Positions 37,390 to 47,699 are shown, counted from the first letter of the stretch. The stretch: DNA of 64,000 bases from an uncultured Apibacter sp. (GCA_945280365.1 CALYQD010000005.1:1-64000); one strand, 5' to 3'. Program-made: numbers and translations. Notes: generated by a model not told the origin, from the letters alone.

Positions 37390-38709
37390 TTATTTAATTA
37401 AATTATTAATATTGGAAATTTTAGATGTTATTTTTAATATCTTATTATTTTTATCTAGCAAAAATATAGTTGGAGTACCTGTAACATTAAGTTCTTTTGC
37501 AAACTTACTATCCCAGTATAATAAATCAGAATCATTTAACCAAGGAGTTTCTTTTATAACATTTTCCCAATCCTCTTTATTATAATCTACAGAAAGTCCA
37601 ATAATTTCACCACCAGAATTTTTGAAATTTTCATAAAATTGCTTAATAAATGGCAATTCTTGGTTACAATGTCTACACCATGATGCCCATACTATAATTA
37701 ATTTATATTTGGTTTTAATATCATACAAATTTTGATATTTACCATTTAATTTATGGGTAAATTTTATATTTGGAATTATTTTTCCTTCTTTTATTGAATT
37801 ATTAGTTTTAATGGTTTCTTTAAGTTCCGGACTAATTTCACAAGTTAAAGATTCTGCTCTTTTTATATATTTTTCTGCAAGATTATCAACTCCGTATCCA
37901 TTAAGAAAATTGATAGTAGCTGATAGTATTTCTTGACCTCTGTTAGTATCTTCACCCACTTCATCTAATAAAATTTCTATAGCTTTATCAATCTTATTTT
38001 CCCAATCATTTTGAGTGGAAGCTCCGGTTGTGGACAATTTTAAATAATTGTATAAAAGAGATCTTCCTAAACCGGAAGTATCAAATTCTTCCCCATCATT
38101 CTTTAAATGATTTAATATTAAATTTTTATTCGAGAGAATGTCACCGTTCTCTATTTCTGAATTTTTGATAAGGTCAGAAGTTTTTATATAATATGTTAAA
38201 AAAGGATACTCGGAGATATCAGGTTGCTTTGTAGTAGATATTCTTTGAATTTCATTTTTTAGAGGTAGATAAAATTGGTCTTGTGAGTTATAATATTCTA
38301 AAAAAAATTGTAATTGATTAAGTATGGAATTTTTTTTAATATCAAAATTGATATAATCTTGGTATCTAACATTAATTAAATTACCAGGATTGTTTATACG
38401 AAACTCCCCCGAAGGACCGATTGAGGCGGTAAAATCGATATTGGTATTGTCAGATATAAAGTTGAAATTTTTTTTTGCGTCAAGTAATGAAATTTCAATT
38501 ATTCCAGAATATTTTTCTTTAATAGGAACTGAAAAATCTCCTTTTGAATTGGTGGTTATATTTCCTATAAGTATATCATCAAATGCTCTATCTATTTTTA
38601 CTAATATTCTTTTGTTAGAATAATTAGAGATAGAACCTTTAAAAACAAACTGTGCTTGAGTTAATAAGCAGGTGAGAATTAAAAAAGATGTAATTGAAAT
38701 TTTTTTCAT
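37390..38709 (-). CDS. Periplasmic thioredoxin-fold (TlpA-like) protein
   Basis: The 439-residue protein has a signal peptide (MKKISITSFLILTCLLTQAQ), an N-terminal DUF4369-like strand domain (FVFKGSISNYSNKRILVKI) and a C-terminal thioredoxin fold with the active site WASWCRHCNQELPFIKQF and the cis-proline loop VTGTPTIFLLDKN. Such proteins are thiol-disulfide oxidoreductases of the periplasm or outer membrane in Bacteroidota. Its ATG lies only 5 bases after the foot of a terminator-like hairpin (38711-38738), which is unusual and may control expression. Confidence 0.9.
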   Translation of the reverse strand: MKKISITSFLILTCLLTQAQFVFKGSISNYSNKRILVKIDRAFDDILIGNITTNSKGDFSVPIKEKYSGIIEISLLDAKKNFNFISDNTNIDFTASIGPSGEFRINNPGNLINVRYQDYINFDIKKNSILNQLQFFLEYYNSQDQFYLPLKNEIQRISTTKQPDISEYPFLTYYIKTSDLIKNSEIENGDILSNKNLILNHLKNDGEEFDTSGLGRSLLYNYLKLSTTGASTQNDWENKIDKAIEILLDEVGEDTNRGQEILSATINFLNGYGVDNLAEKYIKRAESLTCEISPELKETIKTNNSIKEGKIIPNIKFTHKLNGKYQNLYDIKTKYKLIIVWASWCRHCNQELPFIKQFYENFKNSGGEIIGLSVDYNKEDWENVIKETPWLNDSDLLYWDSKFAKELNVTGTPTIFLLDKNNKILKITSKISNINNLIK

Positions 38710-38710
38710 A

Positions 38711-38738
38711 AAAAAGCCTTGTTATTTTTAACAAGGCT
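38711..38738 (-). terminator. Terminator-like hairpin abutting a start codon
   Basis: On the minus strand AGCCTTGTT pairs with AACAAGGCT, followed by five T and then directly by the ATG of the thioredoxin-fold gene. The structure ends the small membrane protein gene upstream but also occupies the whole 48-base leader of the next gene, so it may act as an attenuator. Confidence 0.7.
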
Positions 38739-38757
38739 AATTTATAAAATTAAATCT

Positions 38758-39009
38758 TTATATAGATTTTATTCTTCTCTTTTTATATATATAAAGTATT
38801 AAAAATATAGCACTTATAAATAAAAAAGGTACTATAAAATTGATGGGAGTAGTTTTGCCAGGGATACCAATTCCATAAGCTACCGAATCTCCTTCAGCAG
38901 ATGGTATAGGTGGAACTTCTTCTGTTTCAACTACAACTTGCAATATATTGTAGGCAAAAGAATGGCTATAAACTAGGACTATAAGTATTATGGAAAATAA
39001 TTTTTTCAT
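38758..39009 (-). CDS. Small signal-peptide membrane protein, type IX cargo partner
   Basis: The 83-residue product has a signal peptide (MKKLFSIILIVLVYSHSFA), a proline/acidic linker, the segment GIGIPGKTTPINFIVPFLF and a C-terminal helix ending in the basic KKRRIKSI. Small proteins with this P-x-x-(I/F)-x-(V/Y) plus helix plus basic tail pattern are common beside type IX secretion cargo genes in flavobacteria. The function is unknown. It lies 15 bases downstream of the cargo gene. Confidence 0.75.
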   Translation of the reverse strand: MKKLFSIILIVLVYSHSFAYNILQVVVETEEVPPIPSAEGDSVAYGIGIPGKTTPINFIVPFLFISAIFLILYIYKKRRIKSI

Positions 39010-39024
39010 TTCAAATTTACTTTA

Positions 39025-41037
39025 TTATTTAACTATTTTTTTAGTTATTTTCTCACCGGTAATTTGATTAATTACTACTATAACGTACAAAGATGAAGAT
39101 GTAGTATAAATTGGTAGTAGATAGTCATTATTCGTATTAATATTCTTTTCTGTAGAAATTAACTGACCTAAAACGTTAAAAATATTTACTTCAGCCTTTT
39201 GCCAATTTTTGTCAAATTTGACTTTATATTCATTTCCTGTCTTATAAATAGTAGTTAAGCCTGATAGGGCATTGATATCCTCATTTCCTAAGGTTCCAGG
39301 CTCTTTCCAAAAGATTTCGAATCTATCATTAGTAGATTCGTTAAGTTTTGTACTATAAGTAAAGTTTGTATCGATTTCTTTAACTACATTAGTTAATTTA
39401 TCATGAAAATAAAATTTTGCATTTGAATTATCAAAATTTGTTTTTCCTTCATCCACTAAAGGAACCATATTTAATTTAAGCTCTGACTTAAATGTAAATT
39501 CATTTCCCTTATCATTATCATTCAGATTTATACCTACCGGTATAGCAATTCTAGAAGCATCATTTGAATTAATTACATTAATATATAATTTTGTATTTTC
39601 ATATCCAGCTTGAATTCCTCCTGTATTTGATTCCGGTATAGTATATATACTTGTGTCATCGTTATTATTTAAACCTGTTGCTTCCCATTTATTTACTTCT
39701 CCGGTTATGAGATCGGAACCCGCTGCTACATAAGTGTTACCATAAAACGTATTACCTGAATATAATTCAAGATTTAACTGATATTTTTCATTGTTAACTG
39801 AATAGGCAGAACTTCTATTCATTTGTTCTCCCCCTTTAGCGTAAACATTTCCTTTATCAAATTTATAATTTGATGATTTAAAAGTCTGAATACTACTATT
39901 TGTATACAAATTTACTTTTACTCTACTATTTGGGATAGTTTTTATAAAAAAATTGGTCATAGGAGGAATTACACTTAAATCGTCACCTAGTGCCTTTCCA
40001 TCAGGACTGAAGGTTTGTCTTTGATATTTTGTCTTGTATCTTGTATACCCATCAACAACACGTTCCATTATATTACCGTCACTACCAATACCTATAATCT
40101 CGTTATTTCTAATATTTTCTTTTAATAATTCATTTATATCCAAATTAGAAGTATACGGATTAACCATGCGCAACATATTAGTCCAATAGTTGGCATTGTT
40201 TAATTCGTCATTAGTAGTAGATTGATTAAAAGTTATACCGGGAACAAAAGGATCATTTAAATAGGTCCAATAATAGATACCATATCCGTTTGCGCTATTA
40301 GATCCAATTTGATATCCTGTACCGATTCTGTCGATAACAGAGAGGGACAGATTTGAAGATACTCCTCCATCATTAGGACTGGTTCCTGCAACATAAGGAG
40401 ATCCAATAAATGAAATAATATCACTAAGGTTAGAACCACTAGCAAAACTTTCTGCTCTAAAAGAATAATGTTTTCCGGGAATAAATTTTTCATCTTTTTG
40501 GAAAGGATCAAATCTAAATCGATCTTCTCTCCAAGTAAAAACAGGATGTCTCAACCATTTAGTTGCATTGCCCCCGCAATTGTTGTTTATAGAAAATAAA
40601 CCACATATTAAGTCAGGTGCATTGATACTTGAGTTTGAAACATCTTTTACAAATTGTTCATAGGTATAATTTATAAATGGTGTTCCGAAAAGAATTTCAC
40701 CAGATGTTCCAGTTCCATCCGGTAATTTTTTCTGTAAAGTTATTGTTCCAACACTGCGTTTATTAGTTGCAATAATTAATTGACCATACTTTTGTTCATC
40801 ATCATAAGAAAGCACAAAATTTTTAGGAAGACTATTATTTTTTAAAGTACCATCTGATATTTTTATATTACCTTTATTGGTAAATACATCCGAACTGCTT
40901 TCTATAGTTATGTCACCAGTACTATATAGAGTCGTACCTTGACTCACAAAGAACTTCGCCCCACCCGTTGTGGTTATTTGTGAATTGCTTGCAATACAAC
41001 CCAATACAAAAAGTAAGGGTATAAATTTTATTTTCAT
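39025..41037 (-). CDS. Type IX secretion cargo protein with C-terminal sorting tail
   Basis: The 670-residue protein starts with a signal sequence (MKIKFIPLLFVLGCIASNSQ) and ends in a Por-type sorting domain: AEVNIFNVLGQLISTEKNIN, then YLLPIYTTSSSLYVIVVINQ and the final KITKKIVK. This tail targets proteins through the type IX secretion system to the cell surface. The body is rich in Asn, Ser and Thr strands and resembles large flavobacterial surface proteins of unknown role. VLGC could pass for a lipobox, but the sorting tail argues for a Sec-cleaved cargo. Confidence 0.88.
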   Translation of the reverse strand: MKIKFIPLLFVLGCIASNSQITTTGGAKFFVSQGTTLYSTGDITIESSSDVFTNKGNIKISDGTLKNNSLPKNFVLSYDDEQKYGQLIIATNKRSVGTITLQKKLPDGTGTSGEILFGTPFINYTYEQFVKDVSNSSINAPDLICGLFSINNNCGGNATKWLRHPVFTWREDRFRFDPFQKDEKFIPGKHYSFRAESFASGSNLSDIISFIGSPYVAGTSPNDGGVSSNLSLSVIDRIGTGYQIGSNSANGYGIYYWTYLNDPFVPGITFNQSTTNDELNNANYWTNMLRMVNPYTSNLDINELLKENIRNNEIIGIGSDGNIMERVVDGYTRYKTKYQRQTFSPDGKALGDDLSVIPPMTNFFIKTIPNSRVKVNLYTNSSIQTFKSSNYKFDKGNVYAKGGEQMNRSSAYSVNNEKYQLNLELYSGNTFYGNTYVAAGSDLITGEVNKWEATGLNNNDDTSIYTIPESNTGGIQAGYENTKLYINVINSNDASRIAIPVGINLNDNDKGNEFTFKSELKLNMVPLVDEGKTNFDNSNAKFYFHDKLTNVVKEIDTNFTYSTKLNESTNDRFEIFWKEPGTLGNEDINALSGLTTIYKTGNEYKVKFDKNWQKAEVNIFNVLGQLISTEKNINTNNDYLLPIYTTSSSLYVIVVINQITGEKITKKIVK

Positions 41038-41133
41038 TTATTAAGTATTTATTAGTTAAAATTTATTTATTAAATATAATATATACTAGTAATGCAAAGA
41101 TAAATAAAAATATTATTCGCAAGCCATTTTTTT

Positions 41134-42330
41134 TTATTTTATTGATTTGTGTTTTGTTAAGATGACAAATTTATCCATATCTATAAATAAATTTCCTTTA
41201 TAATTGTCAATATCATAACTAATTTGAGAAAATAAGTTTTCGGCTATGCTTCTTAGTCCTCTTGCTCCTAAACCTAAGAGCTGGGTTTCTTTTACAATTT
41301 CTTTTAAAACATCTTCAGTAATCGAAAGATCTATATTATCTAATTTAAAAAGGGCCTGATATTGTTTAATTATTGCATTTTTAGGTTTAGTCAAAATTTG
41401 AAGCATTGCATTCTCATCTAACGGCTCTAGATTAGTAATTACCGGAAATCTTCCCAATAATTCAGGAATAAGACCGAAATTTTTTAGGTCGGTTGCATTA
41501 ACTTGAGATAAAATATGCTCTTTTTCAACATTTATATCGGTTGTATTACTAAATCCGATTGTGTTTTTATTTAGTCTGTTTGAGATTATTTTATTAATTC
41601 CTGAAAAAGCACCGCCCGCTATGAATAAAATGTTTTGTGTATTTACTTGAATATATTTTTGATCTGGATGCTTTCTGCCTCCTTGAGGAGGTACATTAAT
41701 AATACTTCCTTCTAAAAGTTTTAATAAGGCTTGTTGTACACCTTCTCCTGAAACATCGCGAGTGATACTAGGATTGTCACTTTTTCTACTAATTTTATCT
41801 ATTTCATCAATGAAAACTATTCCTTGTTCAGCTTTTTCAACATTGTAATCTGCCGCTTGTAATAAACGAGTGAGAATACTTTCTACATCTTCGCCGACAT
41901 AACCGGCTTCGGTTAACACAGTAGCATCTACGATTGTAAAGGGAACATCCAGAAGTTTTGCAATAGATTTAGCAATAAGTGTTTTTCCGGTGCCTGTTTC
42001 GCCAACCATCAAAATGTTTGATTTTTCAATTTCGACTTCCCGATCTACTTCTAAAGAATGAGCTAGTCTTTTATAATGATTATAGACCGCAACAGACAAT
42101 GTTTTTTTTGCATTTTCTTGTCCTATTACATATTGATCTAAAAAATCTTTTATCTCTTTCGGTTTTTTTATTTGAAGTTCAAATGCTTTGTTTTCTTTGT
42201 GATTTTCTTCCTGAGCAACAATATGATGAGCCTGTTCAATACAGTCATTACATATGTGACCATGAAGTCCGGCTATTAACAATTGAACTTCCGATTTTTT
42301 TCTACCGCAAAAAGTGCATTTTTGTTCCAT
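41134..42330 (-). CDS. clpX: ClpXP unfoldase subunit ClpX
   Basis: ClpX (398 residues) unfolds tagged proteins and feeds them to ClpP. The N-terminal zinc domain has the two CxxC pairs (CTFCGRKK and HICNDCIEQ), followed by the AAA+ module with Walker [15 protein letters not shown], Walker [17 protein letters not shown], the pore loop [13 protein letters not shown] and sensor 2 [12 protein letters not shown]. No clpP is adjacent. Confidence 0.97.
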   Translation of the reverse strand: MEQKCTFCGRKKSEVQLLIAGLHGHICNDCIEQAHHIVAQEENHKENKAFELQIKKPKEIKDFLDQYVIGQENAKKTLSVAVYNHYKRLAHSLEVDREVEIEKSNILMVGETGTGKTLIAKSIAKLLDVPFTIVDATVLTEAGYVGEDVESILTRLLQAADYNVEKAEQGIVFIDEIDKISRKSDNPSITRDVSGEGVQQALLKLLEGSIINVPPQGGRKHPDQKYIQVNTQNILFIAGGAFSGINKIISNRLNKNTIGFSNTTDINVEKEHILSQVNATDLKNFGLIPELLGRFPVITNLEPLDENAMLQILTKPKNAIIKQYQALFKLDNIDLSITEDVLKEIVKETQLLGLGARGLRSIAENLFSQISYDIDNYKGNLFIDMDKFVILTKHKSIK

Positions 42331-42360
42331 AAGCTTTTATAAAGCTGATATTAATTTAAA

Positions 42361-42406
42361 ATTCAGGCTTCAAAATTAATTTACTTATTAAAATTGAAAC
42401 CTGAAA
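42361..42406 (-). terminator. Hairpin terminator between pdhB and clpX
   Basis: TTCAGG (42362-42367) with flanking bases pairs with CCTGAA (42400-42405) in an imperfect 18-base stem, followed on the minus strand by ATTTTAAATT. It probably ends the pdhB transcript; clpX then starts separately. Confidence 0.55.
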
Positions 42407-42444
42407 ATATTTTTAATTATTCTTTTAAAGAAAATAAATATGAA

Positions 42445-43425
42445 TTATTTTTTATATAAAGTATTTTTAACCGCAGTAATTACTTGATTAACGTTTGGAT
42501 ACCATTTAGAAAATAAAGAGGATGAATAAGGTGCTGACGCATCTGCGGTTGTAATTCTTTTTATAGGTGCATCTAAATAATCAAATGCTTTTTGTTGTAC
42601 CATATAAGCTACTTCGCTGGCTATAGAAGCAAACGGCCACTCTTCAATCAATAAAACCAAACGATTAGTCTTTTTAACTGAATTAATTACAGTATCATAG
42701 TCTAATGGTCGAACGGTTCTCAAATCTATTACTTCTGCACTTATACCTTCTTTTTCCAATTCTGTAGCTGCTTCTAATGCTACTTTCATTACTTTTCCAA
42801 AGGAAACAATGGTAACATCTGACCCTGGTTTCTTTATATCGGCAACTCCTATAGGTATTAGAAATTCATCTTCAGGTATTTCCATTTTGTCTCCATACAT
42901 TTGCTCAGACTCCATGAAAATAACAGGATCATTATCTCTAATGGCAGATTTCAATAAACCTTTAGCGTCATAAGGATTAGACGGAACAATAACTTTTAAT
43001 CCGGGACAGTTGGCAAACCAACTTTCAAAAGCTTGGGAATGGGTAGCTCCTAATTGTCCTGCTGAAGCAGTAGGACCACGAAATACGATTGGTACATTCC
43101 ATTGTCCACCGGTCATTTGGTAAATCTTAGCTGCATTATTTATGATTTGGTCGATAGCAACCAAAGAAAAGTTAAATGTCATAAATTCTACAATAGGGCG
43201 GCATCCGTTCATAGCTGCACCGACGCTAATTCCTGTAAAACCACTTTCAGCAATAGGGGAATCAATGACTCTTTTGGCTCCGAATTCGTCTACCATTCCT
43301 TTGGATGCTTTATAAGCTCCATTATAATTAGCAACTTCTTCACCAATTAGAAAAATAGAAGAATCTCTTCTCATTTCTTCACTCATGGCTTCGCAAATTG
43401 CCTGTCTAAATTGAACTTCCTTCAT
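42445..43425 (-). CDS. pdhB: Pyruvate dehydrogenase E1 component beta subunit
   Basis: The 326-residue protein is the beta chain of the heterotetrameric thiamine-diphosphate E1 enzyme. MKEVQFRQAICEAMSEEMRR, IFLIGEEVANYNGAYKASKG and VEFMTFNFSLVAIDQIINNA are typical, and the C-terminal transketolase domain carries EVIDLRTVRPLDYDTVI. The alpha subunit is not adjacent, as in many flavobacteria. A branched-chain oxoacid dehydrogenase beta is the alternative, but the pattern fits PdhB better. Confidence 0.92.
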   Translation of the reverse strand: MKEVQFRQAICEAMSEEMRRDSSIFLIGEEVANYNGAYKASKGMVDEFGAKRVIDSPIAESGFTGISVGAAMNGCRPIVEFMTFNFSLVAIDQIINNAAKIYQMTGGQWNVPIVFRGPTASAGQLGATHSQAFESWFANCPGLKVIVPSNPYDAKGLLKSAIRDNDPVIFMESEQMYGDKMEIPEDEFLIPIGVADIKKPGSDVTIVSFGKVMKVALEAATELEKEGISAEVIDLRTVRPLDYDTVINSVKKTNRLVLLIEEWPFASIASEVAYMVQQKAFDYLDAPIKRITTADASAPYSSSLFSKWYPNVNQVITAVKNTLYKK

Positions 43426-43691
43426 TGTACTTTAAATTATTACGGCAAAAATACGAATTTTTTGTACAATCAAATTCTTTTATGTTTAAAAAAAAAGAAA
43501 ATTTGTATAAAAATGAGAATTTATTTTGTATAAAATAAATTTCTGATGCTATTTGCTTATCTTTTATATTGTTAATGTGTTTATTTTACGAGGACTGGAT
43601 ATAAGAGATACAATTGTAAGATCTTTATCAATGATAAAATATAAATGCCTTTACATTTAAAAAGTCGAAGAATAAATATTAAAAAATAGAA

Positions 43692-44696
43692 TTAATTTTT
43701 TATCATGATTTGATCTTTTATTTTGTTTAAAATATCAAAATTGTCTAAATTTCTTGTACAAGCCCAATCTTTTCTATAGCATGTCTTATTTCCAAAAATT
43801 GAGCAAGGTCTACAAGCAAGATCATTATTTTGTATGATATCTTTTTGTTCCTGGCCGTAACCTAAAAAACCGGCAAAAGGATGCGTTGCACCCCATATGG
43901 AAATAACTTTTGTTCCTACAAGAGAAGCAATATGCATATTAGCGGAATCCATAGTTACCATTACAGGCAATTGACTAATACAATTCATTTGCTCTTTTAA
44001 GGTGATTTTGCCCGATAGGGAATGTATGTTAGGGTGTAATTTTTGCCATGAATCAAGAATTTCCGATTCTTCCTTTCCACCTCCAAATAAAAAAATATGA
44101 TAATTTTCTTTTGCTAAATTTACACATATTTCCTTCATCTTATTTAGAGGAAGCATTTTTTCTTTATAATTAGCGAAAGGAGCAATTCCGATAGAGTTTT
44201 CTTTTTTGATTGGACTAGTAGTAAGTTTATGAGATAATTGTAAATGGAATCCTAATTTTCTAAAAACATCGGCATAACATTCAGATACAGGGCGTAATGG
44301 AAATAGTTTTTTATTTTTTTTACGCGTCAATAATTTTCTTTCTTTTCGATTTTTATCTAAAGTAGCTATTTTTTTTACATATTTATATAAAAATAGCTTT
44401 AAAAATCTAGTTCTAAGTACATTGTGTAAATCTGCTATCATTGTAGGCTTATACTCTTTTAGCTCATCAGCGAGCTTTTTTAGTCCTACAATTCCATTAT
44501 AGTTTTCAATGTCAACTCCTATAATGGTTGTATTTGGAATTGATTGAAAAAAGGGCGAAAAAAAATGACGAGTAACAATCAATAATTCTACTTCCTTATT
44601 TTGCTCTACAAATTCCCTTATAATGGGTACGGTCATTGCGACATCTCCCATTGCAGAAAAACGAAAGACTAAAATTTTTTCTTTAATCTTACTCAC
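43692..44696 (-). CDS. Glycosyltransferase family 9 (heptosyltransferase-like)
   Basis: The 334-residue cytoplasmic-face enzyme belongs to GT9, which adds sugars to lipopolysaccharide core. The N-terminal MSKIKEKILVFRFSAMGDVA and the donor-site motif VTMDSANMHIASLVGTKVIS with IWGATHPFAGF are family signatures. A Cys-rich end (ACRPCSIFGNKTCYRKDWAC) is typical of the Bacteroidota members. It follows sufE by 10 bases in the serS-sufE-GT9 group. Confidence 0.88.
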   Translation of the reverse strand: MSKIKEKILVFRFSAMGDVAMTVPIIREFVEQNKEVELLIVTRHFFSPFFQSIPNTTIIGVDIENYNGIVGLKKLADELKEYKPTMIADLHNVLRTRFLKLFLYKYVKKIATLDKNRKERKLLTRKKNKKLFPLRPVSECYADVFRKLGFHLQLSHKLTTSPIKKENSIGIAPFANYKEKMLPLNKMKEICVNLAKENYHIFLFGGGKEESEILDSWQKLHPNIHSLSGKITLKEQMNCISQLPVMVTMDSANMHIASLVGTKVISIWGATHPFAGFLGYGQEQKDIIQNNDLACRPCSIFGNKTCYRKDWACTRNLDNFDILNKIKDQIMIKN

Positions 44697-44706
44697 TTTT
44701 ATCTAA

Positions 44707-45126
44707 TTATTTTTTTGCAGAGTAAGCAATTGCGTAATATTTTATTTGTTTGATCATTGCCAATAGTCCATTTGCACGTGTAGGAGATAAGAATTCTTGC
44801 AGACCAATTTTCTCGATAAAATTTTCATCAGATTTTAATATGTCCTCAAATCGCTGGCCCGAATAAATACGCACTAAAATAGCAGCTATTCCTTTCGGTA
44901 AAATAGCATCAGAATCAGCTTCAAAAAACAATTTACCATTTTCCATTCTAGCATCCAGCCAAACTTGAGATTGGCAGCCTTTAATCAATTTATCTTCTGT
45001 TTTGATTTTTTCAGACATTTTCGGCAGAGATTTACCTAATTCAATAACATACTCATACCGCTGTTCCCAGGTATCAAATAAATTAAATTCATTTATTAAT
45101 TCTTGTTGTATCTCCGAAATAGTCAT
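44707..45126 (-). CDS. sufE: Cysteine desulfuration protein SufE
   Basis: SufE (139 residues) accepts sulfur from SufS for iron-sulfur cluster assembly. The acceptor Cys51 lies in LIKGCQSQVWLDA, and IPKGIAAILVRIYSGQ-like sequence (LPKGIAAILVRIYSGQRFED) matches the family. It lies 10 bases after serS rather than in a suf operon. Confidence 0.94.
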   Translation of the reverse strand: MTISEIQQELINEFNLFDTWEQRYEYVIELGKSLPKMSEKIKTEDKLIKGCQSQVWLDARMENGKLFFEADSDAILPKGIAAILVRIYSGQRFEDILKSDENFIEKIGLQEFLSPTRANGLLAMIKQIKYYAIAYSAKK

Positions 45127-45136
45127 GCTAAAAAAA

Positions 45137-46405
45137 TTAAATTATTTGATCAAAACCTGTATAGGGAACCAATGCCTTTGGTATGGTAATGCCCTCACTT
45201 GTTTGATGATTTTCAAGCAAAGCAGCTAAAACCCTTGGCAAAGCTAGAGAAGAACCGTTTAGCGTATGGCAAAGTTTATTTTTACCTTCTGATTTATAAC
45301 GTAGTTTTAAACGATTAGCTTGAAAAGTCTCGAAATTTGAAACAGAACTAACCTCTAGCCATCTTTGTTGTGCCGCTGACCATACTTCAAAATCATAGGT
45401 AATGGCTGATGTAAACCCTAAATCTCCTCCGCACAATCGTAATATACGATAAGTTAACTGTAACGATTCTAATAGAGATTTTATATGAGTAACCATTTCT
45501 TCCAAAGCCTGATATGAATTTTCAGATTTTTCAATTCGAACGATTTCAACTTTTTCAAACTGATGTAATCTATTGAGTCCTCTTACCTCTTTACCATAAG
45601 ATCCAGCTTCTCTTCTAAAGCATGGAGAATAAGCAGTTAATTTTATAGGCAATTGATTTTCGTTTAGAAGTACATCTCTATAAATATTGGTTACTGGAAC
45701 TTCAGAAGTTGGAATTAAATAAAGTCCATCTTCATTAATGTAATACATCTGTCCTTCTTTATCTGGTAGTTGCCCCGTTCCGTATCCCGATGCTTCATTG
45801 ACAACGAAGGGAGGAACAATTTCTGTGTAACCAGCCTCAGCATTTTTATCTAAAAAAAACTGTATTAGAGAGCGCTGCAATCTTGCTCCTTTTCCTTTAT
45901 ACACGGGAAAGCCTGCTCCAGTTATTTTGACTCCCAGTTCGAAATCAATTAGATCGTATTTTTTGGTAAGATCCCAATGAGGTAAAGCATTAGTGTCAAT
46001 ATTTTCATTAGCCGAATGTCTAAACACTTCTAAGTTATCTTCTTCATTAATTCCGGCAGGAACCAAATCGTTTGGAATATTCGGAACTTCATATAAAACA
46101 AATTTTAATTTCTCTTCCGTGTCAGATAAATTTTGTTGCAATTTTTTTGTGGATTCCTTCAAAGAAAGGGTCATAGATTTTGCTTGTTCAGCTTCGTCTT
46201 TTTTTCCGTCTTTAATTAAAATTCCTATATCTTTTGAAATTTTATTCATTTCCGAAAGTTGTGAATCTAAATCAAATTGGATTTTTTTTCTTGATTCATC
46301 TAGTGAAAGAATTTCATCGATAAGTTCTAATTTGCTAAAATTTCTTTTCTTTAATCCAGCTAAGACCTTTTCTTTATTATCTTTAATAAATGCAACTTGT
46401 AACAT
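45137..46405 (-). CDS. serS: Seryl-tRNA synthetase
   Basis: SerRS (422 residues) is a class II synthetase. The N-terminal antiparallel coiled coil that binds the long variable arm of tRNA-Ser (about 28-105) is followed by motif 2 FRREAGSYGKEVRGLNRLHQ and motif 3 NGSSLALPRVLAALLENHQ. Length is standard. Confidence 0.97.
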   Translation of the reverse strand: MLQVAFIKDNKEKVLAGLKKRNFSKLELIDEILSLDESRKKIQFDLDSQLSEMNKISKDIGILIKDGKKDEAEQAKSMTLSLKESTKKLQQNLSDTEEKLKFVLYEVPNIPNDLVPAGINEEDNLEVFRHSANENIDTNALPHWDLTKKYDLIDFELGVKITGAGFPVYKGKGARLQRSLIQFFLDKNAEAGYTEIVPPFVVNEASGYGTGQLPDKEGQMYYINEDGLYLIPTSEVPVTNIYRDVLLNENQLPIKLTAYSPCFRREAGSYGKEVRGLNRLHQFEKVEIVRIEKSENSYQALEEMVTHIKSLLESLQLTYRILRLCGGDLGFTSAITYDFEVWSAAQQRWLEVSSVSNFETFQANRLKLRYKSEGKNKLCHTLNGSSLALPRVLAALLENHQTSEGITIPKALVPYTGFDQII

Positions 46406-46611
46406 AATTAATGTAAATCTTTAAAAGGCAAATTTAGTGTAAAAAAATAAATATTTAATAGAGATTAAAAATGGGATAATAAATATGTGTGTAGAAATTA
46501 AATTTAAGAGATGAATGTCACCATGTGCTTATGAAATTTTATGACTTTTTAGTAGCGATTGATGAATAAATAATTAAAGTTGTATTTTTAATAAAAAAAG
46601 TAAAAAAATAC

Positions 46612-47601
46612 TTAGGGCAATTGTTCCATAATATATTGTTTAGGTGTTTTTCCATAAAATTTTTTAAAAGAAGTTATAAAATGAGAAGAACTTTTATACC
46701 CAACCGCTAAAGCTATTTCGTTTATAGGATATTTATTATACAGCATTTGATGAGCATGTTTCATACGCACGTTTGTTATATAATCATGAATAGTACATTT
46801 ATTTAGAATTTTAAAGCCAGTTTTGAGTTTCAATTCATTTAAATGAATAATTTTAGAAAGTTGCTTAATTGTCGGAGGCTCTTCATAATGAGTATTTAGA
46901 TAAGCTTCAGCCATATTAATCTTATCTAAATCTTCTTTTTTTATAAGATTAACCACCTTATACTTTGTAGATAATTCTGTTAAAATTAATAAAAATAATT
47001 CTTTGAATTTAATATGATAATAGCTGTGACCCAATACTCCAATTTCTGAATTTTTAACTATTTCACTTAATATATTTACGATATTAAAATTAACAGGTAA
47101 AAATATTTCACCAAAATTTATATAATTATCGGATTTTATTTTCCTATATAATATAGTTTCTGAAAACCATTTTTCATTTTTAAATATAGATAAAATAAAT
47201 GATTTTGAAATAAAGATTCTTGTATAGTTTATAGTCTTTTTTTGACTAAACACCTTTATATCTATATTATCTTTATTTTTAAAAGCTAATTGTAAAAAAC
47301 CTGATTGAATATCTTTTATAGTTTTAGTTAAAGGCTTAATTATTTGTACTTTACCTTTTAATAATAATGATAATTGTATATAGTCTTTTTCTATAGACAA
47401 CGAATTTGCGAAATTGTTTAATACAGTAAAATTTTGAAAAATTATACAAAATCCACTGGTATGTATAACTTTCTGCAGTCCACTAGCACAATTTGTTTCA
47501 ATATAATTTTGGTTTATAGTAATAGGAAAATTAATATTCAACTCATCTTGAATTTCCAGTTTTAACGAGAATTTCTTATCTATTTCAGAATAAATACGCA
47601 T
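46612..47601 (-). CDS. AraC-family regulator, PchR-like
   Basis: The 329-residue protein has an N-terminal sensing domain without close signature and a C-terminal AraC DNA-binding domain with two helix-turn-helices: TIKQLSKIIHLNELKLKTGF and INEIALAVGYKSSSHFITSF, then KKFYGKTPKQYI. The N-L-x-x-L-K-x-G-F pattern is that of PchR-type activators that respond to ferric siderophores. It is divergent from the TonB receptor gene of the iron locus, so it most likely controls that locus. The ligand is unknown. Confidence 0.85.
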   Translation of the reverse strand: MRIYSEIDKKFSLKLEIQDELNINFPITINQNYIETNCASGLQKVIHTSGFCIIFQNFTVLNNFANSLSIEKDYIQLSLLLKGKVQIIKPLTKTIKDIQSGFLQLAFKNKDNIDIKVFSQKKTINYTRIFISKSFILSIFKNEKWFSETILYRKIKSDNYINFGEIFLPVNFNIVNILSEIVKNSEIGVLGHSYYHIKFKELFLLILTELSTKYKVVNLIKKEDLDKINMAEAYLNTHYEEPPTIKQLSKIIHLNELKLKTGFKILNKCTIHDYITNVRMKHAHQMLYNKYPINEIALAVGYKSSSHFITSFKKFYGKTPKQYIMEQLP

Positions 47602-47676
47602 TATACTATTTATGTTATTTTTTGTACCAAATATGGTATTATTATATGTTATTTAATTTTACTTTTGTCAATAATC

Positions 47677-47689
47677 TTTATTTAGTCTA
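47677..47689 (+). promoter_or_regulatory. Shared 13-bp motif upstream of TonB receptor
   Basis: TTTATTTAGTCTA occurs here and again at 52696-52708 in front of the ankyrin gene of the same locus. It lies between the divergent regulator and receptor starts, so an operator for the AraC or Fur regulator is plausible. The sequence is AT-rich and chance is possible. Confidence 0.4.
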
Positions 47690-47691
47690 AA

Positions 47692-47699
47692 CAAAGATA
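47692..47699 (-). promoter_or_regulatory. -7 element of the AraC regulator gene
   Basis: On the minus strand TATCTTTG matches TAnnTTTG and lies about 90 bases before the regulator start. No good -33 element is found upstream of it. Confidence 0.4.
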
